Shown one piece after another: positions 36,101 through 46,146 of a stretch of DNA of 64,000 nt. The DNA comes from Thecamonas trahens ATCC 50062. Taxonomy: Eukaryota; Apusozoa; Apusomonadida; Apusomonadidae. The stretch is from assembly GCF_000142905.1 (NCBI RefSeq), contig NW_013657658.1, positions 313,769 to 377,768 on the forward strand, written 5' to 3'. The position numbers were made by a program, and so were the translations under genes. The notes under the pieces were generated by a model. That model was not told where the DNA came from. It worked only from the letters and a program-made list of their open reading frames with translations, and made no database searches. Positions within the stretch are counted from its first letter, which is position 1. Each line of letters begins with the position of its first letter.

Positions 36101-38090
36101 TTGCACTCGCAGACGCAAGTCCGGACACCTGGATCCAATACTGCGCGCACTTGTCGCGGACCCGGCGGCCGCCGTCGGCAGCATCGGCCGCAGAGAGCAC
36201 GCCTTTGACCGTGTGCGGCGTGTATGACGCCGGTGGGATCTTGCACACGTCGAGCCCTGTAAAGTACTGAGTAAAATGGGCTAGCGGCATGTAGAAGATG
36301 CCGTCCTCGTGGGGAGCCCCGCGCGGCCGCGGCGGGTCGTCACGCCCGGCAGTGAATCGCGAGAGCGACGGCGAGCCCCACGGATTGGCGAGTTTGACCC
36401 ACCGCGCGGCGCCGCCGCCGACTCCGTCCTCGGAGCTGACGCCAATGACTGGGTACGCGTGGCCCTGCAGTAGGCCCAGCCGCGACGGGAGGAGGTCGCC
36501 GGCGGCGGCCGGTTCGCTCTCCGACGATTCGGTCGCGGCGGCGACCACGGCTTCGTTGACCAAGTACGCCGCCACGACGGTGGTCGGTGCCGAGACGAGC
36601 TCGACGAGCTGCGGCCAAAATGTGCCTGACATGATGGCGTCGTGACCCGGGCCCTTGTCGAGCCGGATGTCGAGTGGAATGCCGCCGGTGAGATCGACCA
36701 GCGCAGTTTTCTCGGTTCCGCGGTCAATGGCGTCGTATGAGCCGTGCAGCTTGGCGTACGCCTTTTCCAGAATCATTACCCAGAGCTCGCGCGAGTCTGC
36801 TGCGCGCGAGAAGAGCGGCGCCCCAGCGTCGTTAATTGGCACGCTCCCATCGACCACGACGTACACCCACCGGCAGTTCTTGAACAGACGCACCCCGTAG
36901 ATCGACGATGTGGTGGAGAACGCAACAAACAGCGGATGCAGCATGCCGACCGCGCCGACCGCCGCTGCCGCGCCGAGCAGGTACGTCGTTGACAGCAGCC
37001 CCGGAACCACATCGCCTGGCACCACAGGATCAACAAACATCGACGCGCCCGGGTAGAGTGCCTCGACCCGGGCCGTTGGCGGTGGGCTCCGCGAAATCGT
37101 GGCCAGCACGTTGGCCGGCGAGAACTCGGGGTCGTCAAACACAATGCCGCCCATGGCCTTGCACTCGGAGACTAGGCGCTCAACCTTGCGGCGAACCACT
37201 GCACCCGTGCGGCCCCATCCAGCGCGCCAGCCGCGCGAGCGCGGCGTCCGCATTCGCACCGGCCTGCCCGACCCGCCCTCGCCGATCGCCACGCCAAACG
37301 GCTTGAGCGGAGCGCTCACGAGCCACTGCGCGCCAAGGCCGCCGATGGGGTCAGCCGGCGAGCCGGCAAACGGCGTGCCAACCTTGGCCAGCGCCGACGC
37401 CTGCCCGTTGTTCGCTGCCGCATCCGGATCACGCAGCTTGCGCCGGCGGTGCTGCGCCGGAAGCGCGACCACCACTGCGCCGGCATGCTGCGTCGACACC
37501 GCAGCACTTGCCGACCTCCGGAAGCCTCCTGGCCCATCTAGACAAAAGCCCGGCGTCGAGTAGTAGGCCGCAAAAATGGCGCGGCGGGCGTAGTACGCAC
37601 CTGCAAGCGCTGACCGCTTGTCGTCGGCATCTCCCGGGTCGTCCGCGTCGGCATCGCTGCCGGCTCGCACTTCCATCGGGCGAGCCAGCTCGGGCACGCT
37701 CGCCGACAAGTTGAACATGGCCCGAAAGGAGGCCTCGGCAACAGCGTCAACGCCTTTCGCATCCATCGCCTGCGGCATCGGGCTCATGCTGGCTGCGGCT
37801 GGAGCCGGGACGCGGCTGGCGGCTGGCGGCGAGATCGGGCGCATCGCGGCGGCAGCAGCAGTGGCATCGGAGCCTGGCTCTGCTCTCGCTGGCTGGCCTT
37901 CGCTGGCAGGAGCCGGAGACAGGGCCGGAGACAGAGACAGAGACGGAGTTGGAGATGCGGGCGGAGAGGTAGGCGCCGGACGTCGGCTGGGGTCGGCGGT
38001 TGGGGCGGGAGGCGTAGGAGGTGCAGTGGCTGGCGTCGGTGGCGAAGGAGCAGCAGCCACCGGAGGGGGTCCCGGGCGGATGGCAGCCAT
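35589..38090 (-). CDS. Calpain-like protein lacking the catalytic cysteine (pseudo-calpain)
   Basis: 833 residues from the ATG at 38090; the frame above it is proline-run translation with no other ATG. The first 170 residues are Pro/Ala/Ser-rich and probably disordered. The calpain core aligns with that of the giant protein downstream (shared phrases T-Y-L-L-G, E-K-A-Y-A-K, G-S-Y-D/E-A-I-D, D-L-T-G-G, G-H-A-Y). At the catalytic position G-T-C-Y is S-T-T-Y: Cys to Thr at about residue 368, with the oxyanion Q-G also lost (P-G). His (about 544, G-H-A-Y-P-V) and Asn (about 569, A-N-P-W-G) remain. A domain III-like region follows, containing an Asp/Ala run and E-P-G-V-E-L-S-Y-A-L. A non-peptidase regulatory role is inference. 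Its stop lies 69 bases from the RUVBL1 stop. Confidence 0.8.
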
Positions 38091-38832
38091 TGGTGGGAGT
38101 GGGGGAGGGGGGAGGGGGAGGGGAGGGGGGGGAGGGGGGGCGGTATGGAGTGAGGCAGTGAGCGTGAGAGGAGGAGACGGCGTGGCGGGAACGACAGCGA
38201 AGCGATGGCGTGCGTCCAATGGCGACCAATCAATGGCGTTCAATAGCAATCGATGGCGGTCAGCGGCAATCGATGGTGGTCAGCGGCAATCGATGTGACC
38301 ATGCCCATGACCTGGCATCGAAAGAAAGTCATCAGAATCCACACCCCTTCCCGGACAATGACATGGTAAGCTCCCCCTCCCCCCCCCTCCCCCCCCCCTC
38401 TCCCGCATCCTGATCCCCCATCCCCCCTCAATAATACATCAATACATGCTCCCGTCCTCCCGCTACCCTCCCTGCCCCTGTATCCCCCTCCATATCCTCG
38501 TTACCACTCCATTCCATTTCCTCCAATCCCCGCTCCATCCCCCCCCCCAATCGCCCTTCCATCGCCCAGCCACAGCTCACATGCGCCACAAAGCCGCGTG
38601 ACTCACACCACGAGCCGACCTCACCCGAAGGCCACCACCACCACCCCCACCACCACCACCCACATTCACTCACACTGCACTCCTTGCCCTCACTCCCTCC
38701 CTACCTACCCTACCCCCCCTCCCCCTCCCCCCCTTCCCCTCCCCACGCACACCAGCACACGCTCGGCGCACACGCTCGGCGCACACGCTCGGCGCGCATC
38801 GACAGGTGGACGGACGTCTGCGGGGAAGCGAC
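38091..38832. promoter_or_regulatory. Divergent intergenic region with minisatellite
   Basis: 742 bases between the pseudo-calpain and GPCR-PIPK starts. Contents: G- and C-runs at both ends, a short minisatellite (38242-38295), CCA-rich stretches (about 38630-38660) and a 9-base repeat of ctcggcgca type near 38760-38795. I see no gene. Confidence 0.5.
38242..38295. repeat. 20-base minisatellite, about 2.5 copies
   Basis: Unit agcggcaatcgatggtggtc repeated with minor variation in the divergent spacer. Confidence 0.8.
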
Positions 38833-41307
38833 ATGACCAGTAGGGAGGAGCTTGTGGCGCAGTATGTGCAGGATTTCGACTCGACGGTGTATGTGTACCT
38901 GGTGACTTCGTCGCTGGCCCTCGTTCTCTGCACCCTCTCCTTCTCGCTCTACGCATCCATCCCTGCCCTCCGCAAGCACCCGTCGTCCATCATCTTCTGG
39001 AACCTGGTCGCCGACGCCGCCTTCTCGCTCAAGTTCTTTCTCTCATCGGTGGCATGGCTTGCTCGCTCGCCGGTTGCCCGGCCGGGCCTCTACGACCACT
39101 CGTTTCATCTCATCGCAGACTCGTGCGTCTCCGCCGCTATCTACGGCGAGTTCTGGGGCGTGACCACCGGCGGGTACAACTTTGTGTGGGTCTTCAACTT
39201 TTATCGTGAGCTCAAGGCGCCACTCATCTCCACAAAGTCCTCGATGAAGTTCTACCACGCTTATGTCCTCTTCATGTCGCTCATCGGCGTCGCTGCCGTC
39301 CTCGCCAACCATCACTTTACCGTCTCGGGAGATCTCACCTGCTGGGTCGCCATCCACTCGGTCGCCGCCTGGTACACCGACATTCTCATCGTCATATATG
39401 GCGGCTTTGGCTTCTACACCCTTGTCTACCTTGTGGCCTGGCGCCTCAAGGGCCAGCTCATCTTTGCCCGCTCGCGCCGGGCTCAGCTCCTCAAGCACCA
39501 CGCCTGGTACGTCCTTGTCTTTGTCGTCTGCTGGCTCCCGCCGCTCATCTGGCGCCACACGTACTCGGCCATCTACGGCGCCGATGCCCAGCAACCGCAC
39601 CTCCTCCGCCTTCTCACTGCCGCCATGTACTCGGGCCAGGCCGTCCTCATCTGCTTTGTGCGCATGCTCGAGCCTTCGGTCCGCCGCGTCCTCTGCTCGC
39701 GCCTGCCATGCTGCCGCCGCTTCTTCCCGCCGCAAACCGGCTACGATGAGCTGGCTACCGTCGACGCACCCGATTGGGACACGCTCACCGGCATTGTCTC
39801 CATCCAGGGTGACGCTCCTGGCTCCGGCCTGCCGCGAGTCACCACCCCGTACACTGCCCTTCTCTCCCCGTTCGGCGACGAGCCGGCCATGCGCTACGGC
39901 TCCGTCTCGCCCGTCAGCTCATCCAAGATCCGCCTCCGCACCCCCACGCTTGTCGATCCCAACGAAGTCCGCGGTTGGGGTCTTGGCTCCGAGTTCCGGG
40001 TCGAGATGCTCCTCTGCATGCTCTCTGGTGTCTGTCAAAACCTCTACGATGCCAAGGTCCGTGAGACGCAGGAATTTATACGCACCGCGCCGCTCACCGA
40101 GCTCCGCAAACTTGCCGAGGTTAAGACAAGGTACTCGTTCAAGTTCAAGTTCCGCAACGCAGGCGTTACCTCGTCCCTCCACGACACCGACGACGTCGGC
40201 TCGATCACCGACTCGGCCATGTCGGGTGCGTTTGACACCTTTGACGCTTCGCCAACCGGCAAGGCACCGCCATCGGGCGAGTCGCGCCACCACATCACCG
40301 TCTATGCCGCAGATCTGTTTGAGGCCATCCGCGGCGTGTGCTCGGTCTCGGCCGCAGAGATTGCCCGCGTCATCTCGCCCGACCTCTACCGCGCCGGCCG
40401 CATCAAGGCCTCGTTCTCGGCTGCCCGCTCCGGCTCGTTCTTCTGCTTCTCGGCTGATGCCCGGTTCATGGTCAAAACCATGCCGTCGAAGGAAGTCGCC
40501 GTTCTCCTCCAACTCTTGCCCGAGTACTACTTGCACCGGACGATGAACAAGTCCACGCTCCTCTGCCCCATCCTCGGCCTCTACGCGCTTCACGTTACCC
40601 AGTTTGAGACCGTTTACCTCATGGTCATGGGCAACGTGCTCGGTGATGTCAAGCACGATGCCGTCTACGATCTGAAGGGCTCGACCGTCAATCGCATGTC
40701 TGCCGGCCGTGCCTCGTCGCTGCACTCGGCCTCGGGTCCAGAGCCGTCGCCGCTGGCCGCGACGACGCCAACCACTCCGGTCCTGGGGCTTCTGTCTGGC
40801 CGCACCGCCGCTCTCTCGCCCGGCTCGAGCGCCGCCGGCTCGCCCGAGTCAGGCTCCAAGCTGGACGCCGCCAACACGGGCAAGTCGTCAGGTTTGCTGA
40901 TGGACAACGACTTTGCTGTTGACTTTCCAGCAGGCCTCGCCATCAGCGCCCGCGCAAGGCGGCGGCTGCTTCGCCAGCTGGAGAGTGACGCCCGCCTCCT
41001 CACCGCCCACAACCTCATGGACTACTCGGTGCTGGTTGGCGTCTCGCGGGTCACGCCCGACGGGCCGCAACGCCCGGCCCGCGACTTGCTTGGCGACCCG
41101 CTGTGGGTGCTGAGCTCGACAGACGGCGAATACGTGTACGCGCTGGGCATCATCGACCTCTTCCAGCGGTACAACGTGTCGAAAAAGGTCGAGCGCTCGC
41201 TGAAGAAGCTCCGCCACGCCTCGCGGACCGTCGACATCTCCGCTCTCCCGCCCGAGGGCTACGCCGCACGTCTGCTGCGGTTTGTGGCCGACTCGGTCTT
41301 TCCGTAG
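38833..41307 (+). CDS. GPCR-PIPK: seven-helix receptor fused to phosphatidylinositol phosphate kinase
   Basis: 824 residues from the ATG at 38833. Seven hydrophobic segments occupy residues about 15-290 (for example V-Y-V-Y-L-V-T-S-S-L-A-L-V-L, Y-V-L-F-V-V-C-W-L-P-P-L-I-W), giving a receptor-type module with an extracellular N-terminus. A linker follows, then a PIPK catalytic domain from about residue 400: K-T-M with the ATP lysine, D-L-K-G-S (about 612), L-M-D-Y-S-V-L-V-G (about 729) and the C-terminal G-I-I-D-L-F-Q-R-Y followed by a basic activation-loop-like segment. Between D-L-K-G-S and D-N-D there is a Ser/Ala/Pro-rich insert of about 80 residues. This fusion matches RpkA-like proteins of Dictyostelium and oomycetes, which link an external signal to PIP2 synthesis at membranes. 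Ligand unknown. Confidence 0.9.
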   Translation: MTSREELVAQYVQDFDSTVYVYLVTSSLALVLCTLSFSLYASIPALRKHPSSIIFWNLVADAAFSLKFFLSSVAWLARSPVARPGLYDHSFHLIADSCVSAAIYGEFWGVTTGGYNFVWVFNFYRELKAPLISTKSSMKFYHAYVLFMSLIGVAAVLANHHFTVSGDLTCWVAIHSVAAWYTDILIVIYGGFGFYTLVYLVAWRLKGQLIFARSRRAQLLKHHAWYVLVFVVCWLPPLIWRHTYSAIYGADAQQPHLLRLLTAAMYSGQAVLICFVRMLEPSVRRVLCSRLPCCRRFFPPQTGYDELATVDAPDWDTLTGIVSIQGDAPGSGLPRVTTPYTALLSPFGDEPAMRYGSVSPVSSSKIRLRTPTLVDPNEVRGWGLGSEFRVEMLLCMLSGVCQNLYDAKVRETQEFIRTAPLTELRKLAEVKTRYSFKFKFRNAGVTSSLHDTDDVGSITDSAMSGAFDTFDASPTGKAPPSGESRHHITVYAADLFEAIRGVCSVSAAEIARVISPDLYRAGRIKASFSAARSGSFFCFSADARFMVKTMPSKEVAVLLQLLPEYYLHRTMNKSTLLCPILGLYALHVTQFETVYLMVMGNVLGDVKHDAVYDLKGSTVNRMSAGRASSLHSASGPEPSPLAATTPTTPVLGLLSGRTAALSPGSSAAGSPESGSKLDAANTGKSSGLLMDNDFAVDFPAGLAISARARRRLLRQLESDARLLTAHNLMDYSVLVGVSRVTPDGPQRPARDLLGDPLWVLSSTDGEYVYALGIIDLFQRYNVSKKVERSLKKLRHASRTVDISALPPEGYAARLLRFVADSVFP

Positions 41308-41308
41308 C

Positions 41309-41314
41309 TTTTAT
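41309..41314 (-). terminator. Polyadenylation signal AATAAA of the CARMIL-like gene
   Basis: AATAAA on the minus strand lies 6 bases after the stop and within the 12-base space between the convergent stops, so both 3' ends must overlap. Confidence 0.5.
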
Positions 41315-41319
41315 TCCGA

Positions 41320-44300
41320 TCAGAGTGCGTTCAGCAGATGAAGCAAGGGGTCGTCACCTTGGTCACTCTCGTACCCGCCATCATCGACCGAGACGTTGAT
41401 CTCGGAAAGCAGCCGCTCGATGGACGAGCAGACAACAGATGCTCGCGGGTAGTCGGTCGGCGTAAACTCGGCCTCGGCCTCGGGCTCATCAGAGTCAGAG
41501 TCGGGCTCGACTGCCGGCAGGGCAGCAAGAAGGGCGGCGGCCGGCGGCGGCGGCTTGGGCGGCGGCGCGCCACAGCCGCCTGCGGCCGCGATCGCCGCCG
41601 ACGACGGCGGCTTAACCAGTGTCGATCGCCGCGCCTTGGTCTTGGCCGGAACACGGGTAGCGTCTGCCGACGATGTCGGTGGCTTGACAAGCGTGGCTCG
41701 CCGCGAGGTTGTCGGCGGCGGTGCAGGTGCAGGAACAGGCGCAGGTGCAGACGCGGGAAGAAACCCTCTTTTTTCTTGCGGGTCGGGTGTTGGGGGGGCG
41801 GCCGGCGGGCGAGAGCCGGCTTTGATGCCGGCGCTGCTTCCACCCCAGGCTCTGGCGGCGTGCTGCCGCGGCGACGGGTGCAGGCAATGGCGGGGGCGGT
41901 CTTTTTGGTCTTTTTCGGCCTTCGCGGCAGCGGCAGAGTCGGAATTCGTCGGTCAGTGGCGGTCGGTACGGCGGGCGGCGGCGGCCGGCCACGCCGACGT
42001 GGGTCGGTCGTCGGCACCGGCGGCGGCGGCGGCCGGTTTCGCGCTGCCGATGCCAGTGATGGCGCGTCGGCGCTAGCGGCGTTTGGCTCTGGCTCGGCGT
42101 CGGAGCACGGCGTGTCGGTCGGTGATGGTTGTGGAGCTGACCGCGAGTAGCCCGAATAATCCGACGAGGTCGACGACGTCGACGAGTCAAAGGTCCGCGA
42201 CGCAAGGCGCGAACGGGTGCGGGGGTGGTGGCCCGGGGCAGGACCGCCGATACCGGCCTCGATGTCATCAAGCGCGGCCTCAATGTCGTCAAGCGACGCC
42301 GCGGACGCGATGGACAATCGGACCCGCGAGGCCCGCCGCTCCAAAAGGAGAGTTCGCGACCGCGAGCCTGTCCGCAGCCTCAGCGGCTGCGAGTCAGGGA
42401 GCTCAAGGCCGTCGCCGGCAAGGCTGGTGCCCAGTGACGAGTTCAACTCGTTCAAGCTCGCGTCGGAGCTGGTGGCGACAGCAGCCGCGGTGGCGGCGGC
42501 GGCAGCGGCGGCAGCAGCGTTGTGCGCGAGCGTCTCCTTGATGCGCTTGACAAGGAGGGCAATGGCGAGCTTGGTCTCGACGCCAACCTTGGCGCGCATG
42601 ACTTTGATGTCGCGGACCGGAATGACGGCCTCGACAAGCGCCGAGGCCGACGCAAGCGCGTCCGTGACCAGGGTAAACTCGTCGAGGGAGAGCCCATTGC
42701 CGTCAAAGCTAAGCGAGACAAGAGTAGTGTTGTCGGCAAGAAGCAAGACCAGCGGAGCGACCAGCGCGCTGCCCATCCGGTTGTAAGAGACGTCCAGGGC
42801 GCGGAGGGTTGCAAACGACTGGGTGGCGAGCGCGTCGAGGAGAATGGCCCCGTGAGCGCCGAGTCGGCGGGATCCGGCGCCTACCAAGCTCACTTCCGAG
42901 TACGCGCCGGTCGCCATGAGCGCCGCAAGGTTCATGACGACTTGCGGGACATCACGCGACTTGGTCTTGAACACCCGATCGAGCGAGAGAGTCCGCAGGC
43001 TGGTAGCAAACGGCTTGAGCGCATTGAGGAGGAGGAGGAGAACAGGCGGCGGTGCCGTCAAGTCGTCGAGGACAAGTGTGTGGAGCGAGGTAAACGAGCC
43101 AAACGAGCCCAGGAAAAGCGGCGCGTTCCCGGCAGAGAGATCGAGGTCGGCAAGGGCGAGCTTGCACTTGCCGTCGTGGGAGGCTGATGCCGAGCCAAAA
43201 GCCGCCACAAGGCGAGCGAGGTACGCCGGCTCGACCCGCATCGATGAGAGGTTGAGGTCAGCGAGGGCGGAGAGGGCAGAGAGAAAGGTGACAGCGCGGA
43301 CAATAGTGTCGCCGTCCATGTCGAGGCCCGAGAGGTCGAGAGCGGTGAGAGTGGAGAGGACAGCGGCCGGTGGCATGACGGTGGCCACGCGCATGCCCAT
43401 GGCTTGCAGCAGCAGCCCGAGGTGCAGGTCGGTGCTGCCAAGGCCCAGGCTCTGCAGGCGGACAACGCGATGACCGGCGAGCCAAGCGCCAAGCGCCGAC
43501 GAGCCGGTGGCCTCGAGGCGGTTGCTGGAAATGTCGAGAGCCGTGATGGCGTGAAGCGGCGAGTCCGGTGGGCGCGAGGCGAGGAGGGCGGCGAGGCCGT
43601 CGCCAGTCATGGACGTGGCCTTGAGGTTGAGGGTGGTGAGGAACGGCAGTGTGTCCAGCGCCGGTGCGAGGGCAGCCACGCCCTTGTCCTTGAGCGGATT
43701 GAAGGAGAGATCAAGGAGGGCGAGCGAGGCCGGGCCCGGATTGGCCAGCAGGCCGGCGGTGAGCTTGTCGATGCCGGTGCGGGCGCCACAGTTGGAGACG
43801 ACCAGCTGGGTGAGGGTGGTGTTGGAAGCGAGCGCAAAGGCGAGGAGGCCGAGGATGCGAGGGCGTGAGACGTCGGTCAGCTCGAGGCGGTCAAAGTAGC
43901 GGTTGAACTTGAGGGCGAGGGCGAGCGGGTTGAGCGAGACCTTCTTGGACGACGAAACGTTGGGGACTTCCGAGAGAAGAAGCGAGCGCGCCCACGGTCC
44001 GTCGACAATCTGCGCTAGGAAGCGGTCAAGATCGGGCGAGAAAGCCGACCAGCCCTGGAGGGCGGCGACGGAGCGGTAGGCCGTGAGGATGTTGCCACCG
44101 GGCGAGGGTGCGGGAAGCGGGGGGGGATCCAGCGGCGGCGCGGCCCAGGCAAAGTCGTCAAAGGCCACCGTTAGGTCTGCCGGCCAGCCCCAGGTGAGCA
44201 GGCGGTAGCGGGCGACAAGAGCCTGGGTAATGGCGCCGGGCACGCCGGCCAGGACCAGCTCGCCCGGCTTGACAAAGTCCAGCTTGAGCTGGCCGGCCGA

Positions 44301-44603
44301 AAGATCTGCTGCCGCCGCCGAGAGCTGGAGCAGCGGATAGCGGGCAACGAGCTTGCGCGACGACTTGACAACCCGTCCGGCCTTGACCAGCAGCAGATGG
44401 TAGTCCGTGATGACCACAAGCCGTGAGCGAGTGGTCGAGCCTGCAACCTGCACCACCCATGCCCCGTGCAGCACCGCTTCACGGAGCGGCCACTCGACCT
44501 GGGCAAGGACAAACTCTGTAGCGGGGAGGGTGAGGGGGGGGAGGGGGGGGGGGGGGAGGGGATAGGAGGGGGGGGGGAGGAGGGAGGGGGGGGGCGGTAC
44601 CAT
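41320..44603 (-). CDS. CARMIL-like actin regulator with PH-like and leucine-rich-repeat domains; 5' end uncertain
   Basis: Coding evidence starts at 44515 with E-F-V-L-A-Q-V-E-W, a CARMIL-type PH module, followed by about 16 leucine-rich repeats (about 43950-42550; L-x-x-L-D-L-S-x-N) and a Pro/Ser-rich tail with two R-R-x-T-L-V-K-P-P repeats. CARMIL proteins bind capping protein and steer actin assembly at the plasma membrane. The region 44516-44603 translates as proline runs and is better read as the pyrimidine tract of an intron ending CTACAG, so the true first exon likely lies in the gap. The frame breaks at a run of six A (plus-strand T, 41769-41774); one added base leads to a conserved-looking acidic end and the stop at 41320-41322. 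AATAAA follows at once. Confidence 0.75.
44516..44600. repeat. G-run / pyrimidine tract beside the gap
   Basis: A dense series of G-runs (up to about 14) on the plus strand; on the minus strand it is a C-rich tract just before an AG acceptor. G-quadruplex formation is likely and may explain why the assembly breaks here. Confidence 0.8.
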
Positions 44604-44634
44604 TGTCTGTGCGTGTAAGTCGACCGGAATGCAA

Positions 44635-45323
44635 NNNNNNNNNNNNNNNNNNNNNNNNNNNNNNNNNNNNNNNNNNNNNNNNNNNNNNNNNNNNNNNNNN
44701 NNNNNNNNNNNNNNNNNNNNNNNNNNNNNNNNNNNNNNNNNNNNNNNNNNNNNNNNNNNNNNNNNNNNNNNNNNNNNNNNNNNNNNNNNNNNNNNNNNNN
44801 NNNNNNNNNNNNNNNNNNNNNNNNNNNNNNNNNNNNNNNNNNNNNNNNNNNNNNNNNNNNNNNNNNNNNNNNNNNNNNNNNNNNNNNNNNNNNNNNNNNN
44901 NNNNNNNNNNNNNNNNNNNNNNNNNNNNNNNNNNNNNNNNNNNNNNNNNNNNNNNNNNNNNNNNNNNNNNNNNNNNNNNNNNNNNNNNNNNNNNNNNNNN
45001 NNNNNNNNNNNNNNNNNNNNNNNNNNNNNNNNNNNNNNNNNNNNNNNNNNNNNNNNNNNNNNNNNNNNNNNNNNNNNNNNNNNNNNNNNNNNNNNNNNNN
45101 NNNNNNNNNNNNNNNNNNNNNNNNNNNNNNNNNNNNNNNNNNNNNNNNNNNNNNNNNNNNNNNNNNNNNNNNNNNNNNNNNNNNNNNNNNNNNNNNNNNN
45201 NNNNNNNNNNNNNNNNNNNNNNNNNNNNNNNNNNNNNNNNNNNNNNNNNNNNNNNNNNNNNNNNNNNNNNNNNNNNNNNNNNNNNNNNNNNNNNNNNNNN
45301 NNNNNNNNNNNNNNNNNNNNNNN
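44635..45323. other. Assembly gap (N)
   Basis: 689 undetermined bases between the CARMIL-like and SmD2 genes, likely including the first exon of the former. Confidence 1.
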
Positions 45324-45457
45324 AGGGAGGGGGGTGACTCACAGGGCATTGGGGCGCGCCTGGATGATGGTGTGGTGCTGGTTCGGGGGTCGCGGGGTGG
45401 CTGGGCGCCGTGGCTGTGACTGGTGGTGCTGGTGGTGCTGGTGCGGGCGTGGACAGG

Positions 45458-45772
45458 ATGGAGCTGGAGCAGCCTGAAGTGCCCAAAGAGGGCGAGGGTG
45501 TGGCCGGGCCGCTCTCGATGCTGGCGGATGCGGTGAAGAACTCGACGCAGGTCCTCATTGCGCTGCGGAACAACCGCAAGCTCCTGGCAAGGGTGCGGGC
45601 CTTTGATCGGCACTTTAACATGGTGCTGGAGAACGTGTCGGTCTTCTGGACCGAGAAGGGCGGCAAGGGCCGCGGGGTGAAGCGGGCGGAGGACGTGGAG
45701 AAGGACATGTTTGTGTCGAAGATGTTCCTCCGTGGTGCCGGTGTGGTGCTGGTGCTCAAGAACCCCAAGTAA
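45458..45772 (+). CDS. SNRPD2: Small nuclear ribonucleoprotein Sm D2
   Basis: 104 residues from the ATG at 45458. The Sm fold is clear: [18 protein letters not shown], then [24 protein letters not shown] (Sm1 motif) and [17 protein letters not shown] (Sm2 motif). The insertion between the motifs ([12 protein letters not shown]) is typical of D2. SmD2 is part of the seven-membered ring around U1, U2, U4 and U5 snRNAs. The frame is open upstream into Gly/Ala repeats; the short acidic N-terminus resembles other D2 proteins, but an upstream exon ending near an acceptor at about 45456 is possible. Confidence 0.93.
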   Translation: MELEQPEVPKEGEGVAGPLSMLADAVKNSTQVLIALRNNRKLLARVRAFDRHFNMVLENVSVFWTEKGGKGRGVKRAEDVEKDMFVSKMFLRGAGVVLVLKNPK

Positions 45773-46146
45773 AGGTGTGTGGGTGCTCGGTGGTTGGCGG
45801 TGGTGAAGGGGAGGGAGGCCAGAAGGGGGGGGAGCAGGGGGCGATAGTGGGATACATGGCATGGAATGACCTCTGGTTGCAGATGGCCAGGGGATGGTTG
45901 TGGATGGATAAGGGGATGGTTGTGGATGGATAAGGATGGCTATGGGACGCTACGAATGGGTGCACGATGGTTGTGGAAGGCTGCGGATGACTGTGGGCTG
46001 CTGACGAATGACTCGGGCATGACGTGGTGGTGACGCGGGGCGGGCAGCGATGCGCGCGCGGCGTGATAAAAACGCGCAGGCCGCGGTGTGAGGCAGGACA
46101 ATCAGAGTAGGGCACAGAACAACAAGTAGAACAAGAACAAGAGAAT
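45773..46146. promoter_or_regulatory. Intergenic region with short repeats and a TATA-like element
   Basis: 374 bases. It contains two copies of a 22-base unit (aggggatggttgtggatgga, 45893-45936) amid related GGATGG-rich sequence, and a TATA-like box near its right end. No gene seen. Confidence 0.6.
46065..46071 (+). promoter_or_regulatory. TATA-like box of the degenerate dehydrogenase gene
   Basis: GATAAAA flanked by GC-rich sequence, 82 bases before the ATG. The leader that follows is A-rich. The paralogous dehydrogenase gene has a similar element 77 bases upstream. Confidence 0.5.

Noticed and set aside
44518..44603. Proline-rich N-terminus of the CARMIL-like protein
   Set aside because: Reads as the C-rich tract of an intron ending in CTACAG; kept in the coordinates only because the true first exon is in the gap.
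45340..45360. Minus-strand ATG followed by GTGAGT as first exon of the CARMIL-like gene
   Set aside because: Joining it to the acceptor at 44516 creates a TAG at the splice, so it does not work as read.
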